Part shown: positions 63,805 to 64,000 of the stretch, in pieces
Layout: the number at the start of each line of letters is the position of its first letter
Position numbering within the stretch: position 1 is the stretch's first letter
Source: an uncultured Opitutia bacterium
Lineage (GTDB): Bacteria > Verrucomicrobiota > Verrucomicrobiia > Opitutales > UBA953
DNA length: 64,000 nucleotides
Assembly: GCA_945957395.1 (NCBI GenBank)
Contig: CAMFKE010000002.1
Location: 310,001-374,000, forward strand
Direction of reading: 5' to 3'
Notes under the pieces: generated by a model
What the model was told of the DNA's origin: nothing
The model's input: only the letters and a program-made list of their open reading frames with translations
The model's database searches: none
Made by a program: the position numbers and the translations under genes

Positions 63805-64000
63805 AAGCACCGGCGACCAAAGCCTCCGGTAGAAAATCAGCAAATGGTTTCTTTAAAAAACCAGCGCCCTTGCAAAACCGGTCATTTGAAAAACCATACA
63901 GACACCCGCCTAACGGCAAAAAATCCTCTCAGACACAAGGCATAGTCAAAACCAGCCTGCTTCTCTTTTCCCCCGGAAAACTTTGAGTCAAAACAGGAAC
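63805..64000 (-). promoter_or_regulatory. Leader/promoter region of the giant prepilin-like gene
   Basis: This is an AT-richer stretch than its surroundings, reaching the window edge. Two TTGACT hexamers on the minus strand (near 63989 and 63948) could be -35 elements, but no convincing -10 at the right distance was found. A GGAGG lies 17 nt before the chosen ATG, further than usual. No other gene is visible. Confidence 0.35.

Overview
The window is 64 kb of very GC-rich bacterial chromosome. Several features point to a verrucomicrobium, probably of the Opitutae side: four prepilin-like genes plus a giant prepilin-like gene that match the 'Verru_Chthon cassette', a TIGR03790-type secreted protein, a GreA with a huge N-terminal extension, a fused SecDF, and a TadA with the N-terminal extension I associate with Opitutae. 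The assignment is inferred from gene content, not from an rRNA gene; none is present. No phage, integron, CRISPR array, rRNA or tRNA gene was seen. Most of the content is housekeeping.

Layout. 1-2.5 kb (minus): edge fragment of a double-domain ABC permease, parA, and the SRP RNA. 2.5-8 kb (plus): a secreted protein, pdxA and four prepilin-like proteins. 8-12.4 kb (plus): a HAD phosphatase, a STAS protein with a SpoIIE-type phosphatase (partner switching), and cysS. 12.4-16.9 kb: a four-helix-bundle gene between inverted short repeats, then two subunits of a heterodimeric ABC exporter whose N-termini contain the same repeat family, with REP-like palindromes. 16.9-26.5 kb: a Xer recombinase diverging from alr, an orphan small gene, a secreted papain-like peptidase, an Old Yellow Enzyme, dnaK diverging from a LysM protein, and parB. 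26.5-35.3 kb (minus): recJ, secDF, yajC, a giant greA, cysK, infA. 35.4-37.5 kb (plus): tadA and rimO. 37.7-43.5 kb (plus): a lipid-modification operon (COG2907 flavoprotein, DUF1365, two cyclopropane-synthase-like methyltransferases, a DUF1295 reductase). 43.6-53.9 kb: an orphan cytosine methyltransferase, priA, a thioredoxin-like protein, rpmI-rplT, a peroxiredoxin, infC, an amidase, a CLC transporter, a TIGR03790 protein. 53.9-64 kb: aqpZ, a glyoxalase pair in which glyoxalase I has an in-frame stop, cstA, an ArsR-methyltransferase fusion, and the giant cassette protein A.

The most unusual signal is compositional. The tetramer ACGT is almost absent: about 18 sites found by eye, against roughly 190 expected from base composition. 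Genes that otherwise use C-ending codons switch to GAT, TAT, AAT or CAT whenever the next codon begins GT. Together with the lone C5-cytosine methyltransferase at 43.7 kb this suggests either past restriction pressure on ACGT or deamination of methylated ACGT. Other points worth a second look are the split pseudopilin cassette, the repeat-bounded four-helix gene, the repeat-derived N-termini of the ABC exporter, the cysteine-rich DnaK tail, the matching GGNRP tails on IF-1 and IF-3, and the interrupted glyoxalase I.
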